Assembly (NCBI RefSeq): GCF_905163445.1
Contig: NC_053181.1
Location: 20,434,001-20,498,000, forward strand
DNA length: 64,000 nt
Direction of reading: 5' to 3'
Origin: Pararge aegeria
Taxonomy: Eukaryota > Arthropoda > Insecta > Lepidoptera > Nymphalidae
In this document: in pieces, positions 21,796 to 33,360 of the stretch
How the letters are laid out: each line of letters starts with the position of its first letter
Numbering within the stretch: position 1 is the stretch's first letter
The notes under the pieces: model-generated
Told to the model about the DNA's origin: nothing
Databases searched by the model: none
What the model saw: the letters and a program-made list of their open reading frames with translations, nothing else
Program-made: the position numbers and the translations under genes

Positions 21796-22299
21796 ACAAC
21801 TGATCTATAAACTGACGACAGCAGTACTAGCAGCAACAGACTTTCTCTCTCATTGCCGGAGCGATGGTGCGTCCATTTTATAAATTGCCGTTCATCCGCA
21901 TCCGTTTATTTTAAAGATCCCAGTATCTATTCTCGTCAGTCCGGACATAAAAGCCTGAAGCGCCATCCACGGTGAAATTCCGATACATATTGGATATTTG
22001 GGGCACTCGATATTGAAAAATAAGTTTTGTGATCACGACCTCGTTGGTTGAGTGGTTTGAAAACAGGTTATCTGAGAATTTTGTGATATAAAAGAGTAGT
22101 TGGTTTGAAGGAGTTTAAAGCGCAGGTTCTAATTACATTATTCGAAATAATGAAATCTTTTGTTCCACAGCTTTCTGCCGAGATTGATACTTTTAAAGAA
22201 ATAAATGTGCAGAGTTACCACGAAAATTACGTAGTGTCAACCATAATAATGAGGGGTTTAATGAGGTGACATCTGCCTTTACGGGTACTCTGTAAGGAT

Positions 22300-22640
22300 C
22301 ATTCCGACCTATTCCCCATGTTTGAGACACAGGTTTACTGGTGTCTCGGCAGCATCCCCCCCCTGAAACCTACCAGTCTCTTTGATGAACCTAACGATAT
22401 CCCCTTTAGAGAGCTAGGTCTTCTTCACTTATTCCATCCTTATCTTTTAGTTCTCATCTCACTAGCGCGTACATGGGGCACCCACTCAAAGGATGGATCT
22501 TCTACAATTCTCATTATTGTTAGGAGTCTTTTTAACAGGCAATTTCCTGTAGTGATGCCTGCTACCAGTGCTATTTGGTTCTGTTCTGTGACATTAATTA
22601 TTTTGTCTTCCTCTTATCGAATGACTTGAGAAACAATTCC
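22300..22640 (-). pseudogene. LINE RNase H-like C-terminal relic
   Basis: On the minus strand a broken frame reads QNQIALVAGITTGNCLLKR, LLTIMRIVEDPSFEWVPH, then after stops SSLKGISLGSSKRLVGFRGG. The order 'l.tGhc.l..hl..m.i..d......' followed by '..i..f...t..l' resembles the C-terminus of RNase H-bearing insect LINEs. The zinc-knuckle-like Cys residues are lost. The plus-strand ORF 22318-22629 is its shadow. Confidence 0.5.
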
Positions 22641-22765
22641 GATTGCCTATCTCAGTGTGAACCATAATGTTAAATGGGGTCCCGAATTAATATGGCAACC
22701 ACACAAGGATTATAGTCCTGGATAACATAATAGAGTTTCATAAATCCGTATATATTTTATAGACA

Positions 22766-23030
22766 TGACGGCCGAGTGGCGCAGTGAGCAGCGACCCTGC
22801 TTTCTGAGTCCAAGGTCGTGGGTTCGATTCCTACAACTGGAAAATGTTTGTGTGATGAACATTAATGTTTTTCAGTGTCTGGGTGTTTATCTGTTTATTA
22901 TAAGTATTTATGTGTATTATATTCATAAACAAATATTCATCAGCTATCTTAGTACCCATAACACAAGCTACGCTTACTTTGGGGCTAGATGGCGATGTGT
23001 GTATAGTCTAAGTATATTTATTTTTTTAGA
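22766..23030 (+). mobile_element. Type A SINE, full-length
   Basis: Head 'gacggccgagtggcgcagtg', box B 'cgtgggttcgattcctac', body 'tgtttttcagtgtctgggtg', 'cttagtacccataacacaag', end 'ggggctagatggcgatgtgt' plus T/A tail. The B box and leader suggest a tRNA-derived SINE like the Metulj family described from butterflies. The name is from memory of that family and the assignment is not proven. Confidence 0.88.
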
Positions 23031-25051
23031 CATGTAAATGTGATTTAAAATAAAAATTAGTTAGGGTTGTGATTTTATTTAATAACGAAAATAACCTATT
23101 TTCGCTTTTTCAAGAAGCATTGTATAGTCAGGAAAATGGCATTACCCACCCTGTCACGAAGAGTATATCAAGCCTTCGGTCCTAGTTATTATCACCAACA
23201 TTACGTGAGAATAATTGCTGAACTCCACCAACCTACATCGGATCATCATGTAGAGTTTTAGCTCTACATTTTACCATCAATAGCTCTCTTCTCAGGATTT
23301 TACAGGAACACTCAATCTTTTGGAGGCACGGCTTTGTCAGTAGCAGTTAGAAGAAGTCATGTGAGATATAAAAACGCTAATGATGACGTTATTGATTGCG
23401 AATAAATTATTTTTCATTATAGTTTTAGCTAAATGGTTAACCAAAAAACGGATGTTTGTTCAGAGCAGATCTTTTGAGTAATAACATAGAAAGATAGAAA
23501 ATAAATATTAAGTAATTTGTTCTTATTTGGTGTCAGAAACAGTAGATCTTATTCTAGTGTATAAAACATTTTGTCTGTCGGTGACACCTGTGTCTATAGT
23601 TTGGCGTATGGCGTGCATAACAAACGCATGCATTTCGCCGATTTATCTTACGCTGAAACCCAAGTGACGCCACATCCAAAAATAAGAATTCGGAATTTGA
23701 ACGTGGACGTGCTTGTTCATAAATGCTCCCTCCCTGAGGGAAACTGTCTCCTGACCGATTTTGTATAAGGTTGCCGATTTCCAGAGAGATTTTCCAACTT
23801 CACGGGAGATATCAATATGATATTGCACAAGTGTATGCGCAAACACAGGTCCACTCTACTTCCTAGCTCTCATAGTCCGATGGGACGGCAGCTCCGACAC
23901 GAACGGAAAGAGATCAGGCGCACGACCAACAGCTTTCAACTTGCTTTTCTAGGCACGAAGGGAATTATCGCTAATTTTCGAATTTCGAAACTCAAAACCA
24001 ATAAGGTTTGACCCGGCGATCGAACTCAAAAGCGCGTGATCTGGTGGAAAATGCTCACCACTAGACCAACGAGGTAGTCTAATCCATACAACCGATCAAT
24101 TTGATTCGTGGCATAGAGTTAGTTTTAAGGACATAGGCTAATTTGGACTTGAAAAAACATTAAATTCTCAAGCATGGTTTACAATAACATTCGTGACTAA
24201 ATATTGTCCTTCCATCACGTCCTTAAAAAAGCGAAACCAAACTACTTATTCACCGAAGGGATAACTCCGGTGCACAGCTACTATAAAATATATGTTATAT
24301 GCAGGTAAAACACAGTATATTTTACCTATAACTTGTAAAGAGTCTATTCGGATGAGATACTAAAGATTAAAAGAATATTGTTCCTTAAAAATTACAACAT
24401 TTCGAAGGTTTGACGAAAAATTACAACAGTGATAGTAGGTTTGACCACTGATGCCTAAACTAAAGTTGAATTCACACATTCAAACATTGAATAAAAATAA
24501 ATAAAATAATTTAAATTTAATAAGCTCATATTTTAATTTAATTTTAATTTTAATTTAAACTTAATAGTAATATAAGTTTAGTAATTTGTGGACAATGATG
24601 TGGGTTTAATTTTGTTTTTTTTATGAATGACTGTCTGTTGTCACTTATAAATAAAATAAAATTAAACCTCAAATATTTTTTAAAATATGGAACATGCATT
24701 ATTTGTGCTATGTAACAAATAGGCTGTTTCTGTGTTTAACCACACAGATTTAACGGTATCTAATAACTCGCGAAAAACGTTAAACAAAAATATTTGGTAC
24801 GTGCATCAATTTTTCATCAGTATTCGCCGTACGAATACGGTTAAGCTGAACAGGTATAGCCTGAATTTTAAATCCTTGCAAAACTTGTTACGCTGCTGGA
24901 AAACCATCGGTATTTTTTTTTTTAATTTTGTCCCTTCATTTGCATTACTAAGTCGGGTCGTGTGTGTCATAAAATTACGAGACTCTTTAGTGTACTTAAA
25001 CAATACGAAAGGTGACGCTTAGAAAGCGGAACAAGTCGCGGCAATAGACAG

Positions 25052-25800
25052 TTTCATTATCATCATATCCACCCATTACGGGCCAATATAAGGCACGGGT
25101 CTCCTCACTCTAAAAAAAGAAAGCCAACTAAGAGAGATTTTCTCTTAGTTGGCGTTATATAAATTATAACAATTATGATAATAAACATAACAAGAAAAGC
25201 TGATTAGTTATAGCAGCAAGTTCATTACAGATTGAGCTAACAATGTAGGTATGTTCATTGATTCTAACAAATAAATACGTTGTTTCTATTATTATTTACT
25301 TCTTTGTATGATTAGATCATTTTTAATTATTTAGCTTAAACAAGTACGTAAATGGAATCAGTTAAGAATATGCCTTAGTTAAGTAACAATAATAGGAGCA
25401 ATACAGTTGCCCAGTCCATTGAATTATGATAAACAATCATTATCATCTTATTTGATGTATCTATGTTCTTGTTAGGCTCGTATGGAATCAAGATGCTTGA
25501 TCACAACAATCACTATCTTGTTAGGAATAACCAATTTTTTTTTAGAGTGCTCTCACAATGAGAAGGCGTTACAACCGTATTCCACCACGTTGGCCCAGTG
25601 CGGATTTTTAGACTCCACACACCTTTGAGAACATTATGGAGAACTCTCAAACATGCAGGTTTCCTTCACCGTTGATACTAGCGATTTAAGTTCAATAGCT
25701 TAAAACGCACGTAACCTAGGAAAGTTAGAGGTGCGTGCTGGAATTTGAACTCGGCTTTCCGAAAATGAAATCGAAATCGTACCCACGGGGCTATCACCGC
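25052..25800 (-). mobile_element. Type C SINE interrupted by a MITE
   Basis: Left part 'atcatcatatccacccatta' to 'gcacgggtctcct'; right part resumes at 'ctctcacaatgagaaggcgt' and ends with the tRNA-like head complement 'ggggctatcaccgctttca'. The 25.1-25.55 kb sequence between is foreign. Confidence 0.85.
25107..25550. mobile_element. MITE with CACTCTAAAAAAA ends
   Basis: About 440 bp between 'CACTCTAAAAAAA' and 'TTTTTTTTTAGAGTG', inserted inside a SINE. It also carries a near-terminal hairpin 'gccaactaagagag'-atttt-'ctcttagttggc' (25122-25154). No ORF. Which bases are the target duplication is unclear. Confidence 0.75.
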
Positions 25801-26159
25801 TTTCATAGTCAGTATAGCATACATTTAATATTGGATTCGCAGTCCTAACTCGAATAATTGGTACGGGCGGCAGGTGTGGATTACGATGTGGATTAATGAC
25901 CATACATCCGCACCACTCGTGCGGCTGAATGATGCATTGGCTTGACCTCTCCAAAAATCAACACATACTTTTAAAAACCCCCTTTTATAACAACCTCCCT
26001 GGCAAAGTGGGGAGCACTCTGGTCTTATAAGCGGGAGTTAAGTGGGTTTTAGTAGTAGTATAATATATAGTAGTACCATGCTTATTTTTGCCACCGGGCG
26101 GGTTTTCATCCCTATGTTGTTAATATCCCAAAAACTCGCACGAAGCGATTGCATTTCCT

Positions 26160-26345
26160 TTTCTTATACGCATAGCTACTAGGGTTTGGAACACTTTCGG
26201 AGTTCTGTGTTTCCTAATTCTTACAACCTGGGTATCTTTAAAACAAGAGTGAATAGGCATCTTCTAGGCAAGCGCGTCCCATCTTAGGCCATATCTACAC
26301 ATTCCATCAGGTGAGATTGTGGTCAAGCGCTAGTCTGTTTCAGTT
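26160..26345 (+). mobile_element. LINE 3'-end fragment
   Basis: 'actagggtttggaacacttt', 'aagagtgaataggcatcttc', 'taggcaagcgcgtcccatc', 'aggtgagattgtggtcaagc'; the plus-strand counterpart of 1660-1862. Confidence 0.7.
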
Positions 26346-26379
26346 TTAAAAAAAACCAAGCAACATTGCTGGGTTTCAG

Positions 26380-26580
26380 ACTGAAAGGAGTGGTTGCCGG
26401 TGTAATAACAGATACGTTCGGCTTGAACCTACGCCTTAAGGTGATGGGCACAGGCTGCCCTGTGTCCATCACCTTAAGGCGTAGGTTCAAACTTGTTAGG
26501 ACATGTTCCTTGGATGCCCTGTGAAGTGAAGCGTTGCTCTTTTATAGGTGATGGTTTCGGGTTTCATCATCAAACGATAC
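26380..26580 (+). repeat. Interspersed repeat containing a 32-bp-stem hairpin
   Basis: 'gtggttgccggtgtaataac' begins a repeat also seen, diverged, at 28.29 and 28.58 kb. 26423-26490 is a hairpin: 32-bp arms (one G:T), 4-nt loop ctgc, sequence 'acctacgccttaaggtgatg' and its complement. Downstream 'ttggatgccctgtgaagtga' belongs to the same repeat. Confidence 0.7.
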
Positions 26581-26637
26581 ACGGAAAAATTAAATTAAAA
26601 TTTCTTATAAACGCGTCATCTTATATATACCTTATAT

Positions 26638-26910
26638 AAATTTATAATGCATATAAAAAAATCTCTTGTTTCAAGCGTGTCTCATTGTAATATGGACCTG
26701 TGAAAAAGACTGTAAAGATCGAAACTGTAAAGTTTCCTACTAGATGACGCTACAGTCGCTATAAGACTGATGTGAAAGGCATATACTAATTTCGGCATCG
26801 ACGGTAGGAGAGTCGTAGCTTAATTGGTGAAAGCGCGCAGGCTGCGATTGCCTGAGAGCCGCAGGTTCAAATTCTGTCGGTTCCGAAAATTTTTATATGC
26901 ATTTTAAATT
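26638..26910 (+). mobile_element. Short TIR element carrying a tRNA-like sequence (copy 2, longer)
   Basis: Ends 'aatttataatgcatataaa' and complement of 'tttatatgcattttaaatt'. Between them a 130-bp segment ('ttcaagcgtgtctcattgta'...'aggcatatactaat') precedes the tRNA-like unit at 26809-26885 (acceptor AGAGTCG/CGGTTCC, D stem GCTT/AAGC, T arm gcagg-ttcaaat-tctgt). Copy 1 lacks the 130-bp segment but has it inverted next door. Confidence 0.65.
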
Positions 26911-27564
26911 GAACACTAATAATAATTATATATACCTACTTAAACTTGTTATTCACACTACCTTGATAATATATTACGAATTATTTAATACATGTTAATA
27001 TTAATTTTCTCAATAAGTTTAACTGTTTCTTATAAGAAATCTATAAACCTATATTATAAATTAACAGAGTCGTGTTTAAACACTTAAAGTTATGAAAGTT
27101 AGACAATCATATAAAGCATCACATAAAAAGGAATAAAACAAAATTTGGTGTCATAATTATTAAATTATCTACTTACAATTTATAGACGCAAATTAGAATA
27201 ATAATTCATCTATTATATGGGAAAAACAACTAACACAAATTTCAACATATAAAGTGCATATACGAGTAACACAACAGTATATCAGGGAATAGATAGCAGA
27301 AGATCTTTTAATTAGGTAATTAGATTAAAAAAAGGATTGTGTGGTTTTATGAAACCACGATTAATTGAAGAATATTAATAGTAAATTGAATGTACTAGTA
27401 GTAACAAAGGTACGCTTCCTGTATGTACAAATAGTCCCTGCTCATTATTCAACTGCCCTACTAAAGATCAATCTCAGTGAAAAACTACGTATTTACCATA
27501 GAATACGAAACGGAAATGCCGATAATAGATAGGCACGGATCCGTGCCGCCAGCGGTACTGGGAG

Positions 27565-27698
27565 TCCTCTTGATAAATGAACGCACCGCGTGGCACTCGC
27601 CCCGAGTAGACACTTCATATCATTGAGATAAATTGAACTGTGCATGAGAGCGACTGCTGCACTACTTTGTAATATTTTTATCCAGCTTCATTAACAAA
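27565..27698 (+). repeat. 134-bp direct repeat, copy 1
   Basis: 'tcctcttgataaatgaacgc' to 'gcttcattaacaaa'; about ten differences from copy 2 at 28376. It contains 'gagtagacacttcatatcat' and 'gataaattgaactgtgcat'. No tRNA-like or coding signal seen. Confidence 0.85.
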
Positions 27699-27839
27699 TA
27701 GTTGTACAAACCATTTTTTGTAGTAAATTCTTTAGGCGCGATTAGGGAGTCAATCCGTTTTTATCTGACGGAAGTATTTCAGACGTCTGTTTAGTTTCCG
27801 CTGTTTAAAAATAATAATTGAAAGCGTGTAGTAAAAAAA

Positions 27840-27873
27840 AAGCGTGTAGTATATTGTCATATACTACACGCTT
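27840..27873. repeat. Hairpin, 15-bp perfect stem
   Basis: 'aagcgtgtagtatat'-tgtc-'atatactacacgctt'. A third, direct copy of 'aagcgtgtagta' lies at 27822-27833. Confidence 0.85.
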
Positions 27874-28140
27874 CTTGTCTTATACGCCAGCTAGTGGCAA
27901 ATATCATAATCAATTAGGATTATTTATTTCCAATATTTTCAAATGGATCAATTGTGAGTGGCAAAGTGAATAAAACAGTAAAAAATGTTTTTAGAAAATC
28001 TCAAAATATACTAGTTTATTTATTACTTTTGTAATAAATAACTTATGTAACCTTCAACGGTATTTTGTAATTCGTTTACACGTTGTATATTTTAAATATA
28101 TTTATTCTCCCATACCCTCACGCGCTTTTCTCGCACGTCC

Positions 28141-28200
28141 GGTGGACTTAGAGCTAAATTATTTTTTACCAGCCAACGGTAAAAAATAATTTAGTCCACC
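28141..28200. repeat. Hairpin, 17-bp inner stem plus 6-bp outer stem
   Basis: Inner 'ctaaattattttttacc'-agccaac-'ggtaaaaaataatttag'; outer 'ggtgga'/'tccacc' after a 7-nt bulge on the left. Confidence 0.85.
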
Positions 28201-28375
28201 TTATGTAAGCCATTTTTTTGATTGTGTATCAATAAAGTGAATAAAAGAATTATATTTGCCGCCGCCTCGTTTCTGTGCTCAGGTCTGTAGAGCGTGGTTG
28301 CCAGTGTTATTACAGGCAAGATCGGTACGCTGCGTTTAAGTAACAAAGGTTGTTTTTTGAAATTACACGATGTAA

Positions 28376-28510
28376 TCCTCTTGATAAATAAACGCACCCC
28401 GCGGCACTCGCTCCGAGTAGACACTTCATATCATTGAGATAAATTGAACTGTGCATAAGACCGACTCTTGCACTACTTTGTAATACTTTTATCCGCGCTT
28501 CATTAACGAA
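28376..28510 (+). repeat. 134-bp direct repeat, copy 2
   Basis: Matches 27565-27698 at roughly 92% by eye, same orientation, 811 bp apart. The 'ggttgccagtgt' repeat occurs just before (28299) and just after (28580) this copy. The ORF 28191-28424 is fortuitous. Confidence 0.85.
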
Positions 28511-28759
28511 TGAACGAAAGCAGGCTTTGTATTATGGCCGCCTAGCAGCTTTGCTGTGTACTCAGGTATTAAGGGTGTGGTTGCCAGTGTAATTAAAGGG
28601 CACATGAGGTTTCAGACCGACGCTTTAGACTGATAGACGTAGGGTAGCACGTTGCAGGACGTGTTATCTTAAGGATTATTATATAACACTGTAAGTATGA
28701 TTATTATATTCCACATTTATGTTCTTTACCTTCAATATTGCGTTTTAATTTATTTTATA

Positions 28760-29090
28760 CTAGCGCACCCAGCCCGCTTCGCAGGGCTAGATTTTGCTTT
28801 ATTTTATTTAAACAAAAAACTTACATCATAATATATTAAATCATTTCTCTCCGTATTCATTCTCTTCTCGAGCGGGTGAAGATCATTATCTACACCCATG
28901 TACACCCAACAATAGAATATCATTATAGTAAATAAAAGCTGTATTTGACAGTTCAAAAATAGGAGTGTTCCGATCGTCACCAAACTTTACAGGATTACTC
29001 GCCAGGTCAATCCGGGGATTCCCTAAAAGTTTCATTGAAATACGGAACATACCCACATACACACTTTCTCTTTTATATATATAGATATAT
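28760..29090 (+). repeat. Interspersed repeat with 'tagcgcacccagcccgcttc' end
   Basis: 'atactagcgcacccagcccg' ... 'ccgatcgtcaccaaacttta' ... 'ttttatatatatagata'. This type of short repeat (start near 'ctag', body with 'ggtccagccg'-like or 'ctttgaaatgg' text, end in TA repeat) is common in moths and butterflies and also seen at 37.43 and 60.93 kb. Possibly a non-autonomous Helitron; not proven. Confidence 0.4.
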
Positions 29091-29330
29091 TTTTATACAT
29101 TATAGTTAACATCTGGTACTTATATTACATCTGTGCATAAAATACAACACGCGCATAGACCTACGCTTGTCTAATAAAACACTTAGCTAATCAGTCACTT
29201 GATTTTAATTTTGCAAGTGACGTTGGCTGTACATGATTTCTTTCAGTAAAAACTTTGACAGTGGTTTACAAAAACTATTAAGTTTCCGCATCACAGAAAA
29301 GTCTAAGCGACAGCACATAATTTACCTCTT

Positions 29331-29371
29331 AAATGAAAACCGAAATATTACTTATATTTCGGTTTTCATTT
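29331..29371. repeat. Hairpin, 18-bp perfect stem
   Basis: 'aaatgaaaaccgaaatat'-tactt-'atatttcggttttcattt'. Confidence 0.9.
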
Positions 29372-30941
29372 ATATTTTGTAAACGTATTCTTTTCGTATC
29401 AGATATTTCTGTGAGTACGAGTATATTCTTAATTCTTTTCTCAAATTCGGGTCTTCTTAATGAAATTTTGGTAGCGATTTAAATTTTTGGTACTAAATAA
29501 ATAGATAAATAAATAAATAATAATAAATTGAAGCCTACCAACCCGTTGGAGAGCGTGTTGAGTCAACGCCCTAATTCCCTATCTTTCCCCAGTAGGAGAA
29601 CCGTTTTGAATGTTTTGATTTACCAAATAGCCATCTAGAATTGAAATCGTAGCTCTCCACACAGCGTAAACCGCAATGCCCAAGTGGTAATCTGTTATGG
29701 ATGGATTCTTTGGCTTTAGTATCGTGTTCCAGATGAAATCAGTGTAATTATTACTAAGCATCTTCCCCGAGAGCAGTCTAATTGGACGAGTTACCCTAAA
29801 CACATACGCGGAACGCTCTCCACGATCCTTAAGCCCAAGTTTAATTGCAGAGCTCTTTAACTAATGTGTTAGTAAACCTAACCGTGCACTCAGTTTGAAA
29901 TCTTCGGGAAAAACCAAAAACGAAGGGGTGTTTTTTTTGTAGTGTAAACGTGTGTGTGTCTGTGGCAGAGTGGAACTGGAAAAGATGAACTGATTTTGAT
30001 TACGTTTTTTTTCATCAAAACGTGAACGAGTCGAGAGTGTTTTTAGCTATGTTTGACGAAAATCTATCCAAGATGGCCGTCACCACAAAATGGCGGGCTA
30101 CAATTTTTTTCACAACTCCCTCATTATGGTTATCCAATTTAAAAGCTTGACAAGTAGTATATTATAAAAAATGATAAATTTAAAATCCAAGATGGCCGCT
30201 GACCATCACAAAATGGCGAATGGCTCAATAGCAGATTAATGTTCACGGTATTGAAAGTCGGAGGTTTATTTGATTTTAATATTCCTTCTATCTAAAATGT
30301 AACGAAGACTATATATATATATATACATGTTTTAGAGAAGGATGTTACGACTAAATAAAAAAAGATTGAAAGTTTTAAACCTTCTTTTAGATGCAGTAGT
30401 ACTACACTCGTACTAGAACTAACCTATGTGTTTTACGCGTAAGTTCTCAAACAAAAAGCGTAAATTGTAATATAACAATTTTCTGCAAAACCCATGGACG
30501 GGTTTCACTCGACTCGAAGCATATTATTACGACACATATATATTAATAATAATAATCATTTATTTCAGGCTTTACCCAGAAAATTTAACATCATTTACGA
30601 AATAAAATTAAATGCAATTAAAATATATACATGTCAAAAATAAATAAATTAAAACAAAAAACTAAATTAAAAGAAACTAAATAATATTAGATAGAGCATT
30701 TGTGTTTGTTCATCCATAACCCGTTGGGCATTAATTTGTTTGCCTGATAAAAATGTTGCAAATGTAATATAATGCGTTTTATGTTATTAACGTATGTTTT
30801 TCTTTGTGTACAGTACTTTCTTTCGTTATTCCTTCCTTCCTTTGACATCAAAGCAAGTTATTAGATTGCAGGCTCTCCGGAGCGCTCCGGAAGTTCGTTG
30901 CCATCGTGGGTTTTGCATTAATTTTTTTCATTTGAAAATTA

Positions 30942-31296
30942 AAAAAAAATCAAAATTCATTTATTTCAAGTAGGCCTAATATAAGCACTTTTGAAACGTC
31001 AAGTTTGTCTGCTTGTAGTTACTCTACCACCGGTTCGGAAGGCAGACGCTACCGGGAAGAAGCCGGCAACAAACTCAGCAGATGCTATTTTCCAACATCG
31101 TTTTACAATTTAACAATCTTTGTTCTATCTCGTGTGAGATGAAAGCGGAGCAGCTTGCTTCCAGGAAACCTTGTCTTTAAGAAATTCATCAATAGTATAG
31201 TTACCTCGATGTATTAAACGAGTTTTTTTGTACATTCTTTAAACTTATGTGATGGTAAATCTAATATTACTTTCGGTATCATGTTATAAAAGCAGT
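30942..31296 (-). mobile_element. Family L1x LINE 3' end
   Basis: Minus-strand copy: tail complement 'tcaaaattcatttatttcaa', 'taccaccggttcggaaggca', 'gatgaaagcggagcagcttg', 'tatgtgatggtaaatctaat'. C-terminal codons with stops, no RT core. Confidence 0.85.
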
Positions 31297-31299
31297 TTT

Positions 31300-31796
31300 T
31301 TATAATTTTTTTATTTCACTACAAATTGAGTGCAATCTCACCTGGTGGTAAGTGATGATGCAGTCTAAGATTGTTGCCGGCTAACCTGTTAGGGAGTATG
31401 GTAGTCATACCCCCAATCCAGTGGCGTGCATAGAGGGTATGCAGATAATATTAAATTAAGAATACCTCCAGTACGAGTTATAAAAACTTAAGGATAGGCA
31501 TTGTAAGAGTTACTCGTACTGGATATTTTCTTCATTTTATATCATCTGCATACCCTGTGCATACCCTCTATGCACGCCACTGCCCCAATCGGTTTCTACG
31601 CGACATCGCACCGGAACACTGAATCGCTTAGCGGCACGTCTTTATCAGTAGGGTGGTAACTAGCCACAGCCAAAGCCTCCCACCAGACCAGACCATAGAA
31701 AATACAGAAAATATAAATTGACCCTGCTAGGAAACGAACCCGGGACCTCCTACTTAAATTCAAAGCGCTCACCGTTGCGCTAGGGAGGTCGTCGCA
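31300..31796 (-). mobile_element. Type B SINE interrupted by a hAT MITE
   Basis: Minus-strand copy: 'caatctcacctggtggtaag', 'aggtcatacc'-side at 31.41 kb, then after the MITE 'ggtttctacgcgacatcgca', 'cttagcggcacgtctttatc', 'cgaacccgggacctcctac' (box B complement) and head 'cgttgcgctagggaggtc'. Confidence 0.88.
31419..31582. mobile_element. hAT-type MITE with 8-bp target duplication (copy 2)
   Basis: 164 bp, ends CAGTGGCGTGCATAGAGG...CCTCTATGCACGCCACTG, flanked by perfect ccccaatc repeats (31411-31418 and 31583-31590). Same family as 2732-2927. Removing it and one repeat restores the SINE reading 'acccccaatcggtttctacg'. Confidence 0.93.
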
Positions 31797-32189
31797 TATA
31801 TTCGATTAACTTTTGAATTATTCTTATGTTTAAGTTCTATTTTTCGCTGTCGAGATAAATTTTTCTACATTCTTACTTTAATTAAGGAAGACTCGGCTCC
31901 TGAGGGACACTTCACATAAACGAGCCCCCATCTCGAAGACCCGAAACAGCTTTATCGATTGCCCTCTTAAAGTAAGTAGAGACCCGTCTCTCGGTTAACA
32001 TCTGTTACACAGAGGCAATTTCTCGCCTCCCAAATAAAAGTGCCGATAGACAAGATTTTTAAAGATGTTCTGTGGAACTTTCACATTTAACGAAGTTTTA
32101 AGGAACTCCTATAGTTTAATCCCACCATCACTTCGCAACCATAATCCACAGCCTATAAAGGTCTCACTGTTGCTATTACCTCGGATGAG

Positions 32190-32500
32190 TGTTGGATAGA
32201 AGCGGGCGTTACTTTGCGGAATTCCATGATGTATTATGAACATTAAGCTTAATTTTCTATACTCCGCGAAAAGCAGGAGAATATGTATGGTGTAATTTAT
32301 AATTTTACCAATCTTTATACTCCATACAAAACAGATTTTCGGCGATACCCTCTACGCACGTTTCGCTCCTATACCGGAGCATCCTCAGGAGATGTTGACT
32401 TTACAATGAATATAACATTATAAAGTCAACATCTCCTGAAGATACTCTTACTTTTCGCGGAATATAACAAATTAAGCTTAATTTCATAACTCTCGGATGA
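32190..32500. mobile_element. S-type TIR element (copy 1)
   Basis: 'cgttactttgcggaattcca', 'attaagcttaattttctata', 'ctccgcgaaaagcaggaga', then an inner hairpin 'aggagatgttgactttac' / 'gtcaacatctcct', and the closing inverted end 'ttcgcggaatataacaaatt'. Non-coding. Relatives at 38775, 43140, 54797 and in the palindrome centre. Confidence 0.75.
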
Positions 32501-33077
32501 GACTTTAGTAAAGACTAGTTTAGATTATCCAAGCTGCTCATATGCGATTATTGTTAGTTTTAAAAACGTAAACGAAAGCTACGGCCTTAGAATGAAAAAC
32601 ATACAGAACCCTCATTCAGCCATTATTGCATGAAATTCATTGTGTCCAAAAACTTTGAAAACGCCCCGCGCACATCTTTCTTCACACCCGAGTAATCATG
32701 TTAGCTCACAAACTTTTTCTCATTTTATGGTTAACGTTTAGACCATCAGAGTTAAATAATTACTGTCAACTGCTAAATGGAATGAAGCGACTAATCGCTT
32801 GTTCGAGAAACACTACTAAAGTGGAGTGGTTTTTGAAGCTTCAATATTAGTCGTGTACACGGTTGTATATTCTTAATTCTGTGGCTTAAAAATTTTTTGT
32901 ATTTAAGGAAATTTTTCTAATAAAAATTATGTTATTTTTTTCACAATATTATCTGTGAAAAACGATAGCACTATTTTTAGATCTGTCAATTCAGTTTAAT
33001 GTATTATTAGATACAATGTAATTTACTAGCATCATAATAATTGTCCTTCAGTGACCTTCCATAGGTTTCTCATTCGA

Positions 33078-33240
33078 CCAACCTTATTTATTTATTTATA
33101 CTCTTTATTTGCACATTAAAATACAGAAGTAGAATCAACAAAAAAAAAAAGACAGAAGCAGTTTACAAAATGCAGCCTTATCGCTTAGTAGCGAAGGAAG
33201 CCGGGCAACTTTAGGATAAGGAAAACGAAAGGATAACAGA
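33078..33240 (-). mobile_element. LINE 3'-end fragment
   Basis: 'tttatactctttatttgcac', 'gcagccttatcgcttagtag', 'gaaagccgggcaacttt'-like; minus orientation, family of 14.6-16 kb. Confidence 0.55.
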
Positions 33241-33311
33241 CTGCGGGTAGTACATTATGAAAAAAAAAAATTCTAATAACTACATTGTTATACTTGAACT
33301 AGTAGAACTAC

Positions 33312-33360
33312 TATTATTATGTATTATTTTATTACACAAATAAAATAATACATAATAATA
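33312..33360. repeat. Hairpin, 22-bp perfect AT-rich stem
   Basis: 'tattattatgtattatttt'att-acaca-and its exact complement. Confidence 0.9.
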
